Shown one piece after another: positions 8,577 through 17,597 of a DNA stretch of 64,000 nt. A program made the position numbers and the translations under genes. Source of the stretch: Gammaproteobacteria bacterium (GTDB lineage: Bacteria > Pseudomonadota > Gammaproteobacteria > Steroidobacterales > GCA-2729495). The notes beneath the pieces are model-generated. The model did not search any database. It was not told the DNA's origin and was given only the letters and a program-made list of their open reading frames with translations. The stretch is taken from the NCBI GenBank assembly GCA_030583605.1, contig CP129466.1, forward strand, positions 744,001-808,000, in the 5' to 3' direction. Every line of letters begins with the position of its first letter. Position 1 is the first letter of the stretch.

Positions 8577-10058
8577 TCAGGGCTTCGAGCCCGCCGCGGA
8601 TGAGTCGAGCTTCAGCATCCTGATGCCCAAGACCCCCATCGCAATCGAGAGCAGCGGGCTCAGGATGTTGAAGAACGTGAAGGGCGCATAGGCCACGGTC
8701 GCGACGCCGAGCGTGGCTGCCATGAAGGCGCCGCAGCTGTTCCAGGGGATCAGCGCCGAGCTGACCGTCGCCGAATCGCCAAGCGACCGCGACACCACGA
8801 CGGGCGCCAGTCCGCGCTGGCGGAAGGCGTCCTTGAACATCCTGCCGGGCAGCACGATGGCAATGTACTGATCGGCGGTCACGATATTGGTCGCGATGGT
8901 CGAGGTGACGGTCGCTGCCACGAGCCCGCCGTTCGATTTGACGGCCGCGAGCACCGGTGCGATCAGCCGTTCGATGACGCCGGCTTTTTCCACTATGCCT
9001 CCGAAAGCGAGCGCGGCGATGATCAGCCAGACGGTATCGAGCATGCGCTCCATGCCGCCGCGTGACGCGAGCTGATCGAGGACCTCATAGCCGGTGGTCG
9101 ACGTGTAGCCGCTCGCCAGCGCCAGCCAGGCGCCTTTCAGGAGCGCCAGCGGCGTCCAGAGATCGGGGGCGGCGGCGAACGCGATCACCCGCTCGGGGGC
9201 CGTGAACACGGCGAGCACCGCGCCGGCGAGCGCGCCCATCATGATGGTCGTGAACGGCGGAATGCGTATGGCCGCCATCACGACGACGACCACGAGCGGC
9301 AGGAAATGAATGAGCGAGACGTCGAAGGTCTTGCGGATGTTGTCGAGCTTCTCGGTCGCGTCGAAATCCCCGGGGGCGCCCATGAAGAAGAAGATCAGCA
9401 GGGTGATCGCCAGTGCCGGGACCGAGGTCCAGAGCACCTCACGGATATGCTGGTACAGGTCTGCACCCGCGACCGCGGCGGCGAGATTGGCGGTGTCGGA
9501 CAGGGGCGAGGACTTGTCCCCGAAATAGGCGCCGGAGATGACGGCGCCGGCCGTGACTGCGGGGCTCAGCTCCATGTTGACCGCGATGCCGACGAGCCCG
9601 ACGCCGATCGTGGCGGCGACCGTCCAGGAACTGCCGATGCTGAACGCGACGATGCCGCAGATGATCGCCGTGGTCATGTAGAAATAGTGCGGACTGAGGA
9701 GTTGCAGGCCGTAGTAGACCATCGCCATCAGCGTGCCGCTCATGGCCCAGGCCCCGGTCAGGGCGCCGACCGCAAAGAGAATGAAGATCGCGCCGACGCC
9801 GGTACCGACGCTCGCGATGGCCGCCTCGCGCAGCTCGTCCGTGGTGAAGCCGGCGCGCCGCCCGATGACCAGGGCGACCATCGCCGCCAGGACCAGAGCG
9901 ACCTGGTTCGGGCCTTTCGCGCCGGCGTCGCCGAACAGATAGAACGACATCCCGACGAGCACGATCAGCGCGGCGATCGGAATCACCGCTTCCGTCAAAG
10001 TCAGGGGTCTGGTCTTGCGGGATGCGTCGGTCGCTGGTGGCTGTTGCGCTGGAATCAC
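8577..10058 (-). CDS. NhaC-family Na+/H+ antiporter or amino acid exchanger
   Basis: A 493-residue inner membrane transporter with around eleven hydrophobic segments. The signature GAYFGDKSSPLSDTANL is characteristic of the NhaC family of Na+/H+ antiporters. The same superfamily includes lactate/malate and arginine/ornithine exchangers, so the substrate cannot be told from sequence. Convergent placement next to arginine deiminase leaves amino acid exchange open as an alternative. The ATG at 10058 gives a hydrophilic N-terminus of about 25 residues before the first membrane helix, normal for the family. Confidence 0.88.
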   Translation of the reverse strand: MIPAQQPPATDASRKTRPLTLTEAVIPIAALIVLVGMSFYLFGDAGAKGPNQVALVLAAMVALVIGRRAGFTTDELREAAIASVGTGVGAIFILFAVGALTGAWAMSGTLMAMVYYGLQLLSPHYFYMTTAIICGIVAFSIGSSWTVAATIGVGLVGIAVNMELSPAVTAGAVISGAYFGDKSSPLSDTANLAAAVAGADLYQHIREVLWTSVPALAITLLIFFFMGAPGDFDATEKLDNIRKTFDVSLIHFLPLVVVVVMAAIRIPPFTTIMMGALAGAVLAVFTAPERVIAFAAAPDLWTPLALLKGAWLALASGYTSTTGYEVLDQLASRGGMERMLDTVWLIIAALAFGGIVEKAGVIERLIAPVLAAVKSNGGLVAATVTSTIATNIVTADQYIAIVLPGRMFKDAFRQRGLAPVVVSRSLGDSATVSSALIPWNSCGAFMAATLGVATVAYAPFTFFNILSPLLSIAMGVLGIRMLKLDSSAAGSKP

Positions 10059-10340
10059 CTAGAGATCTCCCGGCAGATCGCCTGCGATGTCGGCGACACG
10101 GTCAAAGCCTGATACCCCACGCCCGGAGTCCGGGCGCCACGCTCATTCTTGCAGAAAATCCGGTTTGTTAATCATCAGAGCGGTTACTGCTGTTGCCGCA
10201 AATTGTCCCGCCGGCGAGGGGAGGGTAACCGTGGTACCGAGGGCAGGGAGACACGTGGAAGAGAATGCGTCAGCGCGCCTGTGCTCAGTCGTTCATGCCC
10301 GGTCCTGGGCGCCAGGCCGTGACCACCCGCGCGCCCGCTC

Positions 10341-10402
10341 CGGGCACGTCCCTGTGCCCGTCGCTACGGGTTGCGCCGGTTGCTGCCCTCCTGGCAACCG
10401 GC
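10341..10402 (+). repeat. hairpin module A, copy 2
   Basis: A 7-bp hairpin CGGGCAC/GTGCCCG around GTCCCT (10341-10360), then GCCGGTTGC (10375-10383) paired with GCAACCGGC (10394-10402) around the same 10-base loop as copy 1. Stems differ from copy 1 by paired changes. Confidence 0.7.
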
Positions 10403-10454
10403 TCCACACGTACGCGCTGGCGGTCACGGCCCGGCGCTCATACCGGAACCGCAA

Positions 10455-10579
10455 GGCCGGGGATGGCCTGCAACGGGCGTGCGAGGCCGGCGCAGCAGGA
10501 GCGCAGCCGCGAGCCGAGCCCGAGCGAGCGAGTACATGGATGTACGGAGCGAGCGTCCCGGCGCAGGTCATCCCCGGCC
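10455..10579 (+). repeat. structured module B, copy 2
   Basis: A 16-bp outer stem with one G-U pair (10455-10470 with 10564-10579) encloses the conserved core GAGGCCGGCGCAGCAGGAGC and an inner hairpin GTACA/TGTAC (10532-10545). Relative to copy 1 both stems carry compensatory substitutions, for example C3125-G3231 against T10464-A10570. Confidence 0.7.
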
Positions 10580-10655
10580 GCAGCGCTCGATGGAGCGACC
10601 GCCCCGCACCGGCGCGCTGAGGGAAGAACGGAACGTCCAGGGTGCGCAGCCGCTC

Positions 10656-11681
10656 TCAGAGCTGGCTGTTGATCGCTATGCCGGCGCCGATGACGGTCTG
10701 GTTCCAGTTGTAGTCGATCATGCTCTCGCCGTAACCGGAGAACAGCAGCAGGTAGCCCCGGAGCGGGCCGATCAGCGGGCTCGACAGGTAAGTGGCTTCG
10801 ATCGAGCCCTTGTTGGTATTCCAGTTGCCGCGGCCAGTCAGGGTGAAGCTGTGGTCGCGCCACCGGTAGAGGGCGGTCAACTGCCCGTAGCCGAGGTAGT
10901 CGGTAATGTCGGGGTTGTCGTCGTCCGAGTCGCTTTCGGAGATGCGATGCCAGGCCCGCGCCAGCAGGGCGAAGTTGCCGTTCTCGACGCCGACTTCGGC
11001 GAACAAGCGATCCCAGCTGCGTGACAGAAGCTGCGTGCGGCCATTGGACTGGTGGTTGTAGCCGATATTGAGCACCCCCCAGTCGAACGAGCCGAACTGC
11101 AGGTCCGGATCGTAGCTGGCGAACAGTTCCGGCATGTAGTTGGTCTCGCGGAACGGGCGCGAGAGGTCACCGTTGTAGACCTGCCAATGGCTCTGCTGCG
11201 TGTACGCCGCCCAGACCCCCAGGCGCCGGTCATCGGTGACCCACAATCGGGACCGGAAGCTCAACTGGAACTTGGCCTCGAGGCTGTCCACTTCGGCGCC
11301 CTCGGGCGCCAGGTCGAGACCCGGCCGGTAGGGTTCCTCGTTGGGGTCGTTCGAATAGCGGGCTGGCAGGAGGTAGTTGGTGTAGTGATACCGCAGCAGG
11401 TACCGCCCGGAATCCGGCGCGAAGCCCCAGGCGTCCTCGAGCAGCGATCTGCGCGGCGCGGCGACAACCGGCGTTGTCGTTTCCGGTGCAGCCGCTTCTG
11501 GCGCAGCGGCCGCCGGTCGGCGCCCATGCGCCCGGTCGTAGCATGCGAGGCGCTCGCCATCGGCTGGAATCGCGACGCAATCCGACGTGTCGACCGCCGC
11601 GGCCGGCGTGGCCATGAGCCCGGCCAGCAACAGCCCCGTCCACAGCGCACCCAGCCGCACCATTCGAACGTTGCTGCTCAT
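10656..11681 (-). CDS. pldA: outer membrane phospholipase A (OMPLA)
   Basis: A 341-residue outer membrane phospholipase A1, a calcium-dependent dimeric beta-barrel that degrades misplaced phospholipids in the outer leaflet. A signal peptide ends near residue 29 and is followed by an Ala/Pro-rich linker. The barrel holds the catalytic GYNHQSNGR with His210 and Ser212, and ends with SGYGESMIDYNWNQT, a family hallmark. The third triad residue, Asn156 in the Escherichia coli enzyme (motif SRSWN), is Asp224 here (SRSWD). The ATG at 11681 follows AAGAGG; the much longer open frame upstream is a shadow of the divergent gene. It is transcribed away from the DUF4136 gene. Confidence 0.93.
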   Translation of the reverse strand: MSSNVRMVRLGALWTGLLLAGLMATPAAAVDTSDCVAIPADGERLACYDRAHGRRPAAAAPEAAAPETTTPVVAAPRRSLLEDAWGFAPDSGRYLLRYHYTNYLLPARYSNDPNEEPYRPGLDLAPEGAEVDSLEAKFQLSFRSRLWVTDDRRLGVWAAYTQQSHWQVYNGDLSRPFRETNYMPELFASYDPDLQFGSFDWGVLNIGYNHQSNGRTQLLSRSWDRLFAEVGVENGNFALLARAWHRISESDSDDDNPDITDYLGYGQLTALYRWRDHSFTLTGRGNWNTNKGSIEATYLSSPLIGPLRGYLLLFSGYGESMIDYNWNQTVIGAGIAINSQL

Positions 11682-11790
11682 CGTGTACTGCCTCTTGCCG
11701 GATCGCAGCCGCAAACGCAATCGCCGACCCGTCGGAGGCGGCGGCAACGCGCCGATGATGCCAGCATCCTGCGCCGAAAAGAATCGCGGC

Positions 11791-11819
11791 TTGTCCGCTG
11801 CGTTATGCCCGTGCACAAT
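11791..11819 (+). promoter_or_regulatory. possible sigma-70 promoter of the DUF4136 gene
   Basis: TTGTCC (11791-11796) and CACAAT (11814-11819) are 17 bases apart, and a TG precedes the -10-like hexamer. The gene start is 40 bases downstream. Confidence 0.4.
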
Positions 11820-11858
11820 TCGTGCGGTCCTGGCTTGCATCGCGACGGAGTCCCAATC

Positions 11859-12479
11859 ATGCCTATCGTGCGCCGAGTCCCGCCGCGCAACCCGTCGGCG
11901 ATTGGTCTCTTCCTGGTCGTGGCGACGCTGCTGTTGTCGGCCTGCGCGAGCGGCCCGCAGGTCCGGGCCAGTGCTGCGCCCGAGGTCGATTTCAGTGCGT
12001 TCCACACTTTTGCGTTCCTGGAGCCCCTCAGCACGGACCGCGCGGGCTTCCATACGCTGGTGTCGCAGCAACTCGCATTTTCCACGCAGCGCGAGCTGGA
12101 AGTCCGCGGCCTGCAGTTCGTCGCCGATCCCGCCAGGGCGGACCTGCTGATCAACTTCTACGTCGATGCGGTGGACCGGTTCCGGGTCCGCAGCACCACG
12201 AACCGGTGGAACGGGCCGACTTACTGGAATCACCGGACAGGCTTCTACGACCCGTGGCGCGGCCATCGCAACTGGCCGCAGCACTCCACGCTCACCGTCG
12301 ATGAGTTCACCGAGGGCCTGCTGAACGTGGACGTGATCGATGCACGGCGGAACATGCTCGTGTGGGAGGGCCTGGCCACCAAGCGGCTGACGCAGCGCAC
12401 GCTCAACGATTTCGGTCCCGCGCTCGACAACGCAGTCCACCATATCTTCCGCGAGTTCCCGCTCGAACCGCAGATCTGA
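11859..12479 (+). CDS. DUF4136 lipoprotein
   Basis: A 206-residue lipoprotein with lipobox LSAC (Cys29) and a DUF4136 domain over most of its length, including ARADLLINFYV and the late block FTEGLLNVDVIDARRNMLVW. The family is periplasmic and lipid-anchored, with no known activity. The ATG at 11859 is the only start that places the signal peptide; the open frame extends far upstream only because of GC bias. It is divergent from pldA, and a membrane ceramidase-like gene follows 39 bases downstream, so those two may be co-transcribed. Confidence 0.88.
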   Translation: MPIVRRVPPRNPSAIGLFLVVATLLLSACASGPQVRASAAPEVDFSAFHTFAFLEPLSTDRAGFHTLVSQQLAFSTQRELEVRGLQFVADPARADLLINFYVDAVDRFRVRSTTNRWNGPTYWNHRTGFYDPWRGHRNWPQHSTLTVDEFTEGLLNVDVIDARRNMLVWEGLATKRLTQRTLNDFGPALDNAVHHIFREFPLEPQI

Positions 12480-12518
12480 GCGCGCCAGGCTCGGACACCA
12501 CACGGGGCGGCCCGCGTC

Positions 12519-13286
12519 ATGGTCATTTCCCGGACGAGCGCCTGGCTGCTGGTGGCGTTCACGCTGGCCAGTGTCCTGGCCGCACTGCTGTTGCCCGCGG
12601 TGCCACAGCCGCTCGACTACCACGCGTTCGCGGATCACCGGACGCTGTTCGGCGTGGTCAATTTCCTCGACGTGGCCTCGAACGCCGCGTTCCTGCTCAC
12701 GGGAGCCACGGGCCTGCTGATCACCTGGCTGCGTCGCGCGCAGTTCGGGCAACCCGCCGAACGGCTGCCGTACACGCTCTTTTTCGTGGGCGTGACCCTG
12801 ACCGCATTCGGCTCGGCCTACTATCACCTGGCGCCGGACAACGAGCGGCTGTTCTGGGACCGGTTGCCCATGGCGATCGCGTTCATGTCGCTGATCGCGG
12901 CGCAGATCAGCGATCGGATCAGTGTGCGGGCGGGACTCGCGTCGCTCGCGCCGCTGCTGGCTGTCGGCGTGGCATCGGTCTTCTACTGGATCCATACCGA
13001 GAGGGCGCACGAGGGCAACGTGGTGCCCTACGCCATCTTGCAGACGTACGCCGTCGCCGTGCTGCTGCTCATGAGCCTGGTGCAGCCCTCACGCTACACG
13101 CGCGGTGGCGACATCTACTGGGTCGTTGCCGGTTACGCGGCGGCCAAGGTCCTGGAATTGCTCGACCGGCAGGTGCTGGCCTTCGGGCACCTCATCAGCG
13201 GACACACGCTGAAACACCTCGCCGCTGCGATTGCGGGGATGGTGGTGTGCCGCATGCTGTGGCTGCGCAGGCGTATTGCCGGCTGA
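12519..13286 (+). CDS. alkaline ceramidase-like CREST membrane protein
   Basis: A 255-residue protein with about seven membrane helices. The pattern GSAYYHLAPDNERLFWDRLP and the late HTLKH match the CREST hydrolase superfamily, where Ser, Asp and three His bind zinc and cleave amides in the membrane. Alkaline ceramidases and the adiponectin-receptor group belong here. In bacteria the substrate is usually unknown, and ceramide-type lipids have not been shown for this organism. The next gene converges and ends six bases away. The assignment to the superfamily is fairly sure; the reaction is not. Confidence 0.75.
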   Translation: MVISRTSAWLLVAFTLASVLAALLLPAVPQPLDYHAFADHRTLFGVVNFLDVASNAAFLLTGATGLLITWLRRAQFGQPAERLPYTLFFVGVTLTAFGSAYYHLAPDNERLFWDRLPMAIAFMSLIAAQISDRISVRAGLASLAPLLAVGVASVFYWIHTERAHEGNVVPYAILQTYAVAVLLLMSLVQPSRYTRGGDIYWVVAGYAAAKVLELLDRQVLAFGHLISGHTLKHLAAAIAGMVVCRMLWLRRRIAG

Positions 13287-13292
13287 GGGCGG

Positions 13293-14768
13293 TCACCGCG
13301 ACGGTTCGCTGTTCTGGTCCGCCCATTCGATGACCCGCTTCTCGAGATAGTCGTAGAAGGGGTTGTAGCGCATGCGCAGCAGCCAGTCCGTGGGGAGGGC
13401 GAACATGCCGCGCTCACCCTGGATCGCGATCTGGCCGAGAAACAGGGTCTGTGGGCTGTCCGGCGGCCGCACCCCGTACAGCGGATCGTCCGGGGAAAAC
13501 GGCAGGGCGACGTGAGACAGGGAGATGACCGTCGAGGGCCAGCTCATGCCCAGCGGTTCGGCCCGGGAGAACGTTGCTGAGTTCGGTGGCTGATGGCGCG
13601 CCTCGACTGCGGGGCTGTTGTCGTCCTCATTGGTGACCAGGGTCACGGCGAACGGCAAATCCGGAGCGCCAACGACCGTCGTCGTGAGCGCGTTGGGATC
13701 GGCAACCTGCAGGATCGACTTGGCCGCGAGCCGGTTGATGTCGAACAGCACCAGCTCGTTGCGGTTGGCGTCCAGCCGGCCGAGCAGGCGCCCGACGACC
13801 GCCTGGTTGGTCACGGTCGCATCGACATTGGACTTGAACACCAGAGTGGGCGGAAAGTCGCCGAGCGTACCGATCCGGTCGCGGCGGGCGATGCGCGCGC
13901 CGACCGACCGCGTCAACCGGTGGGCCTGTTCACCGGCGCGGGTGGTGAAGGAATTGTATTTGTAGGGATCGAACTCCGGCTCGATCGTCAGCCAGGCAAG
14001 ACCGTGCAGGCCGGGCAGCACCGACAGACCCCGCTTCAGGCCCGCGAGCGCCGCGGCGGGATGCACGCCGATGGCGGGGGAAATCAGGATGAGGCTGGCC
14101 GGCACCGGCGCGCTGCGGCCGTCGAGCGCATCGAGGGTGTAGTTCAGCGCCAGCGTCGAGCCGATCGAATAGCCGACGATGTGAATCGGCTTGTCGCCGA
14201 GCTCGCTGGCGAGGTGATTCATGGCGATGCGCACCGCGCCGGCCATGTCCTCCCATACCACGTACTTCAGGCCGGACGGTGCCGCACCGTTTCCGGGCAG
14301 GCGCAGGCCGACGACCTGGTAGCCCGCGCGGTTCAGCGCTTCACCCACGACGCGCAGGCTGTAGGGGGAGTCCGACATGCCATGCAGCAGGAGTACGCCG
14401 CCTTTCGGCTGCGTCGCCGGCAACTCGAAGCTGCGATTCCAGTTCGGCTGCCACGCCCGCGGGTCGGCGGCACTGCCGGGGCTGTAACGGATCAACCCTT
14501 TTTCGGGGCGGGTCGCGGTGACGGCATAGACCTTCTGGTCCAGCTCCGCCAGCAGGCGTTCCTCGAGGGCCAGGTAATCCTCGAAAGTGCGGACCTGGTC
14601 GGCCTTGCGCACACTGAACTCTTCGGTCAGGCGGACATCGTGCCAGACCTCCGTGTCGAGGCGGGTGCAGCCGGCGCCGAATGACACCAGCACGGCCACC
14701 AGCACGGCCCGGGCGAGCCACGGTCGCCGGGCGGCCGGTTCAGTGGTGTGGTTCACGCTCATCTTCAA
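13293..14768 (-). CDS. alpha/beta hydrolase lipoprotein
   Basis: A 491-residue predicted lipoprotein (Cys34 after SFGAG) with a serine hydrolase domain. LLLHGMSDSPYS gives the oxyanion-hole HG motif near residue 130, and GYSIGST is the nucleophile elbow. The C-terminal third is less typical of the fold. It is probably an envelope esterase or lysophospholipase-like enzyme; the substrate cannot be read from sequence. In-frame Met codons at 14768 and 14762 are both possible starts. It is followed downstream by a converging gene, and a second hydrolase lies upstream on the same strand 71 bases away, suggesting a two-hydrolase unit. Confidence 0.8.
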   Translation of the reverse strand: MKMSVNHTTEPAARRPWLARAVLVAVLVSFGAGCTRLDTEVWHDVRLTEEFSVRKADQVRTFEDYLALEERLLAELDQKVYAVTATRPEKGLIRYSPGSAADPRAWQPNWNRSFELPATQPKGGVLLLHGMSDSPYSLRVVGEALNRAGYQVVGLRLPGNGAAPSGLKYVVWEDMAGAVRIAMNHLASELGDKPIHIVGYSIGSTLALNYTLDALDGRSAPVPASLILISPAIGVHPAAALAGLKRGLSVLPGLHGLAWLTIEPEFDPYKYNSFTTRAGEQAHRLTRSVGARIARRDRIGTLGDFPPTLVFKSNVDATVTNQAVVGRLLGRLDANRNELVLFDINRLAAKSILQVADPNALTTTVVGAPDLPFAVTLVTNEDDNSPAVEARHQPPNSATFSRAEPLGMSWPSTVISLSHVALPFSPDDPLYGVRPPDSPQTLFLGQIAIQGERGMFALPTDWLLRMRYNPFYDYLEKRVIEWADQNSEPSR

Positions 14769-14839
14769 TGCGGGCTCCGGGGATGTTCCGGGGCGAACAG
14801 TCTAGCCAATGCCGCGTGCGCCGCGTGACCGGCGACCGC

Positions 14840-16033
14840 TTATCGGCCACTGGTCAGAACCCAGTACACCGCGCCACTGGAGCCCTCGACCGGGTACAGC
14901 AGCCGGTACCGCGGCACTTGCGTGTTTGCCAGGCGCAGGTACACGTCGTCGTAGAACTCCGGTGTCTCGAGGCTGAAATTGTGGAAGTTCCGGGTGCGGT
15001 TGACGGACGTGACGTCCACCACCGTGATCGGATCGAGGTTGGGGTCCTGGTCGACGACCTGTACCCGGCCCTGTGTCTGGCCGGGGCGAAAGCGGCTCTC
15101 GCCCAGGCGCCGGGCCCGGTTGAGCAGGCGGCTGGCCAGCAAGGCCCGATCGTTCGACGACACGTAGATCGTCGTGTGTCGCGCCAGGGCTTCGAGCACC
15201 TGCCGGAACTCCTGGTTGAACTCCTGGTATTCGACGTCAGGCGCACTCAACAGCACGTTGTCCATCAGCGGGTGGGCGGTTGCCGCTTCACGGCCCTGGT
15301 GAAGAATACGCAAGGCGTCGACCACGACCTGTCCGCCCATGCTGTTGGCGATGAGAGACATCCGCTCCGGCGCCACTTCGCGCGCCACCAGGTCGAGGAG
15401 CCTGGCGAGTTCGCCGGCGGAGGCCTTTGCGGCCCGCCGCGCGCGCAGGTATCCCTGCGGGGAACTGCCCTGGTTGCCCGGCCAGTCGAACACCAGGATC
15501 GGCGTGTTGAGGTCGAGCACGTGGCCGAGGAACGCCGTCTTGCGCAACGCCGACAGGAAAGAATCGCGAAAGCCGTGCACCACCACGAGTAACGTGCGTC
15601 GCGGTGACCGCTCGACGATCTCCCGCAGCTGGGCCGCGAAGGCATCCGGTTCGAGCAGCCGGGTTGCCTTCAGCTGAATCTCCCGGGTCTGGAGCCAGTC
15701 CGTCGGGTTGATGAGCATCCCGAGGCCGAGCGTGGACTCGATGGTGACATCGAACGTCCCGAACGACAGGTCGGGCGAGCGGGCCGTGCCAAAGCGCTCC
15801 TCGACCTGGGTGGCGCCGTTCTCGTCAGTCCGGTTGGTGGCGAAATAGAACCGGTAGTTGCCCGGTTCTTCCAGCTGGGCCACCTCCATGCGGCGAAACG
15901 CCAGCCCCTCGGCACGCTCCAGCGCGTGGGTCGTCGCCGTGAAATAGGCCCGGTAGAGCCAGGCTCCCGCCGCGGCTACCGCGAGCAGGCCGATGCCGAG
16001 GAGCAATCGGCGACCGAGCCGGCGGCGATTCAT
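14840..16033 (-). CDS. alpha/beta hydrolase (DUF900-like)
   Basis: A 397-residue protein with an N-terminal membrane anchor (LLLGIGLLAVAAAGAWLY) and a DUF900-type serine hydrolase domain. Landmarks are FYFATNRTD near the N-terminus, VVVHGFRDSF as the HG motif, FDWPGNQGSSPQGYLRAR and the nucleophile elbow NSMGGQV. Members of this group are uncharacterised envelope hydrolases. The ATG at 16033 starts just before the basic residues and membrane helix; the longer open frame upstream adds a low-complexity Arg-rich lead. It lies upstream of another hydrolase on the same strand. Confidence 0.82.
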   Translation of the reverse strand: MNRRRLGRRLLLGIGLLAVAAAGAWLYRAYFTATTHALERAEGLAFRRMEVAQLEEPGNYRFYFATNRTDENGATQVEERFGTARSPDLSFGTFDVTIESTLGLGMLINPTDWLQTREIQLKATRLLEPDAFAAQLREIVERSPRRTLLVVVHGFRDSFLSALRKTAFLGHVLDLNTPILVFDWPGNQGSSPQGYLRARRAAKASAGELARLLDLVAREVAPERMSLIANSMGGQVVVDALRILHQGREAATAHPLMDNVLLSAPDVEYQEFNQEFRQVLEALARHTTIYVSSNDRALLASRLLNRARRLGESRFRPGQTQGRVQVVDQDPNLDPITVVDVTSVNRTRNFHNFSLETPEFYDDVYLRLANTQVPRYRLLYPVEGSSGAVYWVLTSGR

Positions 16034-16244
16034 GCCTGGCCCTCGCCGAAGCCGGCGCAGCCTGCGACGAGACAGGGCAGGACGGCGAGCGGACTGTATG
16101 GGATGCAATGCTGTGGGTAGTCCATGAGCTGTTCCCTGCACCAGGAGAGGATCTTGCAGTCCGTATCCTACCCGCAGCGTGGGTCACGGCGGCAATAGCG
16201 TCCAAGCCACTACCCGTCAGGACACAGCGGCGGCGTCATCTTGA

Positions 16245-16415
16245 ATCCAGCTCACCAACGCCAACACCTCGAAGCTGACGCGGTTCGGCAGCCAACTGGT
16301 CAGCGTGGGAGGCGGCCTGCGATACTGGCTGGATAGTCCCGGCGGCGAGCCGGAAGGTGTTGGCCTCCGCCTCACTGTCATGCTGCTGTTTCCCAGGTCG
16401 CGGTCGCTACGATAG
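16245..16415 (+). pseudogene. decayed C-terminus of an outer membrane transporter-like protein
   Basis: A 56-codon open fragment without a start codon contains SKLTRFGSQLVSVGGGLRYW and ends GLRLTVMLLFPR before a short tail. This reads like the C-terminal strands of the phenol-degradation MetA-like barrel family, whose members end with a similar GGGxRYW and LFP pattern. An in-frame stop lies immediately upstream, and no remainder of the gene was found. It ends 20 bases before the DUF2860 gene start. It is probably a leftover from a deletion. Confidence 0.55.
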
Positions 16416-16435
16416 GAAGCCCAGGAGATTTCGCG

Positions 16436-17476
16436 ATGAAACCAGATCGTATTGGCGCCATTCTGCTGGCGATCAGCGCCGGTGCGTTCGCGCCCCTTGC
16501 ATCGGCGATCGAGACGATTGCGCAGACGCCCGGCTGGCGCGGCTTCGTGGTGGTGGGCGGGGGTTACGCTGATCTCAAGAGCAATCTCGTCGCCGGCAAC
16601 GACCTGATCGACATCGGCGATCCGACCATCGATTCGGTCAACCAGCGCCCACAGAGCGACGACACCTTCCATCCGGTGGTCACCGGCGAGGTCAATTACA
16701 CGTTCGGTAATGGCTGGCAGGGGTTTTTCGGTACCTCGCTGGAGGACGCCGTCACGCTCGACAGTGTGATCCAGCTCGGCGCCCGCAAGGATCTCGGCTC
16801 GGCGGGAATCGTGCAGGGCGGCTTCCTGTTCAGCGGCATTCCGACCGAGGTCTGGGAGGATCCGTACGCGGAGGGCGTGCGGCGTGAGGAAACCGATCGC
16901 GACTCGACCGGCCTGCGCCTGCAGTGGGATCGCGTCCTCGAGTCGGCACTCGAGCTGACCTTTTCGTGGCGCGACCTCTCGATCGACACCGAGCGCAGTG
17001 GCGAGGGCGTCAACAGTGTCGCCTGCGATTCGGACTGCCAGCGGCTGCTGCGGCGTGACGGCGACCAGTATCACTTCGATGCGTCGTATTTGTTCCGCCT
17101 GGGCGAGGGCCAGCGCCACCTCGTGCGACCGATGATCCGCTACACGATCGACGATCGCGACGGCGACGCGATCGGCGGTGACGCGTACCGGTTGCAGCTG
17201 AGCTATGTCTTCCTGAGCCAGGGTTATTCGATAGCCAGCAACGTTGCGTTCGGCAGCAGCAGCAGCGACGCGCGTAATCCGATCTACGGCATCCGGACCG
17301 ATGCGGACCGGTTCGCCGTCGATACGACGCTGTTCTACCGGCTGCCGACCGACAGCGGACGCTGGCAGGCGGTGGGCAGCGTGCTGTACGGCGAGGACGA
17401 TTCGGACGTCGCGTTCCACGACTCCGAGATCTTCATGATCAGTGCCGGAGTCATGTACCGCTTCGGCGGGCGGTGA
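16436..17476 (+). CDS. DUF2860-like outer membrane protein
   Basis: A 346-residue exported protein with a signal peptide ending near PLASA (about residue 24), then alternating beta strands and a final aromatic-rich strand ending MYRFGGR. The N-terminal GFVVVGGGYADLKSNLVAG block and the overall layout resemble DUF2860 outer membrane proteins. The role is unknown; a barrel of about 12-16 strands is likely. AGGAG lies ten bases before the ATG. It stands between two decayed barrel-gene ends, so this spot appears to have turned over outer membrane genes. Confidence 0.75.
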   Translation: MKPDRIGAILLAISAGAFAPLASAIETIAQTPGWRGFVVVGGGYADLKSNLVAGNDLIDIGDPTIDSVNQRPQSDDTFHPVVTGEVNYTFGNGWQGFFGTSLEDAVTLDSVIQLGARKDLGSAGIVQGGFLFSGIPTEVWEDPYAEGVRREETDRDSTGLRLQWDRVLESALELTFSWRDLSIDTERSGEGVNSVACDSDCQRLLRRDGDQYHFDASYLFRLGEGQRHLVRPMIRYTIDDRDGDAIGGDAYRLQLSYVFLSQGYSIASNVAFGSSSSDARNPIYGIRTDADRFAVDTTLFYRLPTDSGRWQAVGSVLYGEDDSDVAFHDSEIFMISAGVMYRFGGR

Positions 17477-17597
17477 CGCCGCGCGGTCGGGAGACAGGCC
17501 GACAGGGAACAGGGCATGGGTCGGCTACGGCGTCGGCTCGGCGCTGGCCGAACTCCCGGAACCCGCAGATGTAAACCCGCCTTCGGCTCTCATCTGA

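Larger units (their letters stand above)
10059..10655. other. intergenic region holding repeat copy 2
   Basis: This 597-base gap has no supported gene. The first 280 bases look featureless apart from an AT-richer patch near 10155-10180 that may hold the promoter of the nhaC-like gene. From 10341 on it holds a diverged copy of the hairpin modules found at 2926-3237. The 23-bp inverted ends of copy 1 were not found here. Confidence 0.6.

Noticed and set aside
9306..10112. 268-codon plus-strand frame opposite the NhaC-like gene
   Set aside because: Asp/Arg/Gly-rich antisense shadow with no recognisable features.
10371..11024. 217-codon plus-strand frame over repeat copy 2
   Set aside because: It runs through hairpin repeats and then antisense to pldA; not a protein.
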